Program-made: the position numbers and the translations under genes
DNA from: Mycobacterium sp.
GTDB taxonomy: Bacteria; Actinomycetota; Actinomycetes; Mycobacteriales; Mycobacteriaceae
Direction of reading: 5' to 3'
Assembly (NCBI GenBank): GCA_020438915.1
Contig: JAGQTR010000216.1
Location: 4,377-10,794, forward strand
Length of the DNA: 6,418 bases
The notes under the pieces: model-generated
What the model saw: only the letters and a program-made list of their open reading frames with translations
Database searches by the model: none
What the model was told of the DNA's origin: nothing
Shown: one piece after another, positions 5,879-6,418 of the stretch
Layout: every line of letters starts with the position of its first letter
Position numbering within the stretch: position 1 is the stretch's first letter

Positions 5879-6418
5879 CTACACCAGCGGCCGGCCGGTG
5901 CGGATGCGCCAGTCGACGTCCTTGAGCAGCAGATTGAACGGGAACTGACGGACGACGCTGGGCGCCAGATTGTTGAGGGTGCGGAGCACGGCGATGAGCC
6001 GGTCGAAACGCTGCTGTCGGGCCGCATCCCAGGGCAGCCGCATCTCGTCGCGGAACCGCTGCGGCAGAAAGCCGGTGGTGATCAGCAGCGACAGATTCTC
6101 CGAAACACCGCGCACCGGCCAGGGCAGCGGCAGTCCTCGCAGCCGGGACGCCGCGATCGGGTACAGATACTCGCGAACCGCGTCATCGATGTGCACCTCG
6201 TCCAGGGACTTCTGCCAGTACCGGTCGAACGCGTCCCGGTCGGCGGGCCACATGTCGTCGGGTACCTGCAACATCGTTGCCAGCGACCGGCCCTGCAGGT
6301 AAACCTGATCCGCGGTCTGCTCGTCCATCTCGCCGACCAACATCCGATACACGTCGACGGTGCCCTTGTAGAGACAGGCCCCAACCCACAGCTGCAGGTC
6401 CTTGTCGAAGGCGTTGTA
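5879..6418 (-). CDS. MpaB/DUF2236-type oxygenase, C-terminal part; start outside window
   Basis: 179 residues are visible, open to the right edge, ending at TAG (5879-5881). The frame continues upstream of the first candidate start (GTG 6352) to the edge, reading YNAFDKDLQLWVGACLYKG, so the gene begins beyond the window. The AFD..LQLWV.ACLYKGTVDVY stretch, then a long helical region with WPADRDAFDRYWQKSLDEV, VREYLYPI and LPLPWPVRGV, is characteristic of the ER-bound oxygenase MpaB / rubber-oxygenase (Lcp)-like domain, formerly DUF2236. Characterised members are heme-type oxygenases that cleave isoprenoid chains or rubber. Mycobacteria carry many paralogues of unknown substrate. The heme ligands cannot be judged because the N-terminal half is missing from view. 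Confidence 0.82.
   Translation of the reverse strand, partial: YNAFDKDLQLWVGACLYKGTVDVYRMLVGEMDEQTADQVYLQGRSLATMLQVPDDMWPADRDAFDRYWQKSLDEVHIDDAVREYLYPIAASRLRGLPLPWPVRGVSENLSLLITTGFLPQRFRDEMRLPWDAARQQRFDRLIAVLRTLNNLAPSVVRQFPFNLLLKDVDWRIRTGRPLV

Overview
The window reads as a piece of a high-GC actinobacterial chromosome, most likely from Mycobacterium or Mycolicibacterium. The reasons are strongly G/C-biased codon third positions, GTG starts, one apparently leaderless gene, and a gene set typical of mycobacteria: a baeRF-type release-factor-like protein, a DoxX-like membrane protein, a ferredoxin-reductase-like flavoenzyme, a nitronate monooxygenase, an alpha/beta hydrolase and an MpaB/DUF2236 oxygenase. 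The genus is inferred from recognised protein families, not from any marker gene.

Layout. Positions 1-484 (+) hold the remains of a baeRF-family gene. Its N-terminal and C-terminal parts lie in different frames and the middle of the protein is missing, so I call it a pseudogene. A perfect 13-bp hairpin sits on its stop codon. A DoxX-like membrane protein (545-994, -) follows in convergent orientation, with a weaker hairpin on its own stop. DoxX is divergent from an ArsR-like/COG2345 winged-helix regulator (1088-1840, +). The 93-bp gap between them carries overlapping divergent promoter elements and a small inverted repeat next to the predicted DoxX -10. The regulator is followed, 4 bp after its stop and presumably translationally coupled, by a NAD(P)H:ferredoxin-reductase-like flavoprotein (1845-3080, +).

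A convergent small three-helix membrane protein (3114-3437, -) and a nitronate monooxygenase (3563-4516, -) come next. An alpha/beta hydrolase (4602-5834, +) runs divergently from the latter. The window ends inside an MpaB-type oxygenase gene (5879-6418, -) that extends past the right edge. No RNA gene, insertion sequence, CRISPR array, phage gene or gene-free stretch over 300 bp was seen.

How the genes may work together. The most coherent unit is DoxX / regulator / flavoprotein reductase (545-3080). A regulator with a SufR-like set of C-terminal cysteines sits between a DoxX-family membrane protein and a flavin reductase, which suggests a small redox-responsive module. The rest looks like ordinary mycobacterial metabolism (nitronate oxidation, ester or amide hydrolysis, heme-type oxygenase) with no clear shared pathway. 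I did not find a convincing wholly new system. The points most worth checking are the broken baeRF gene and the redox-regulator locus.
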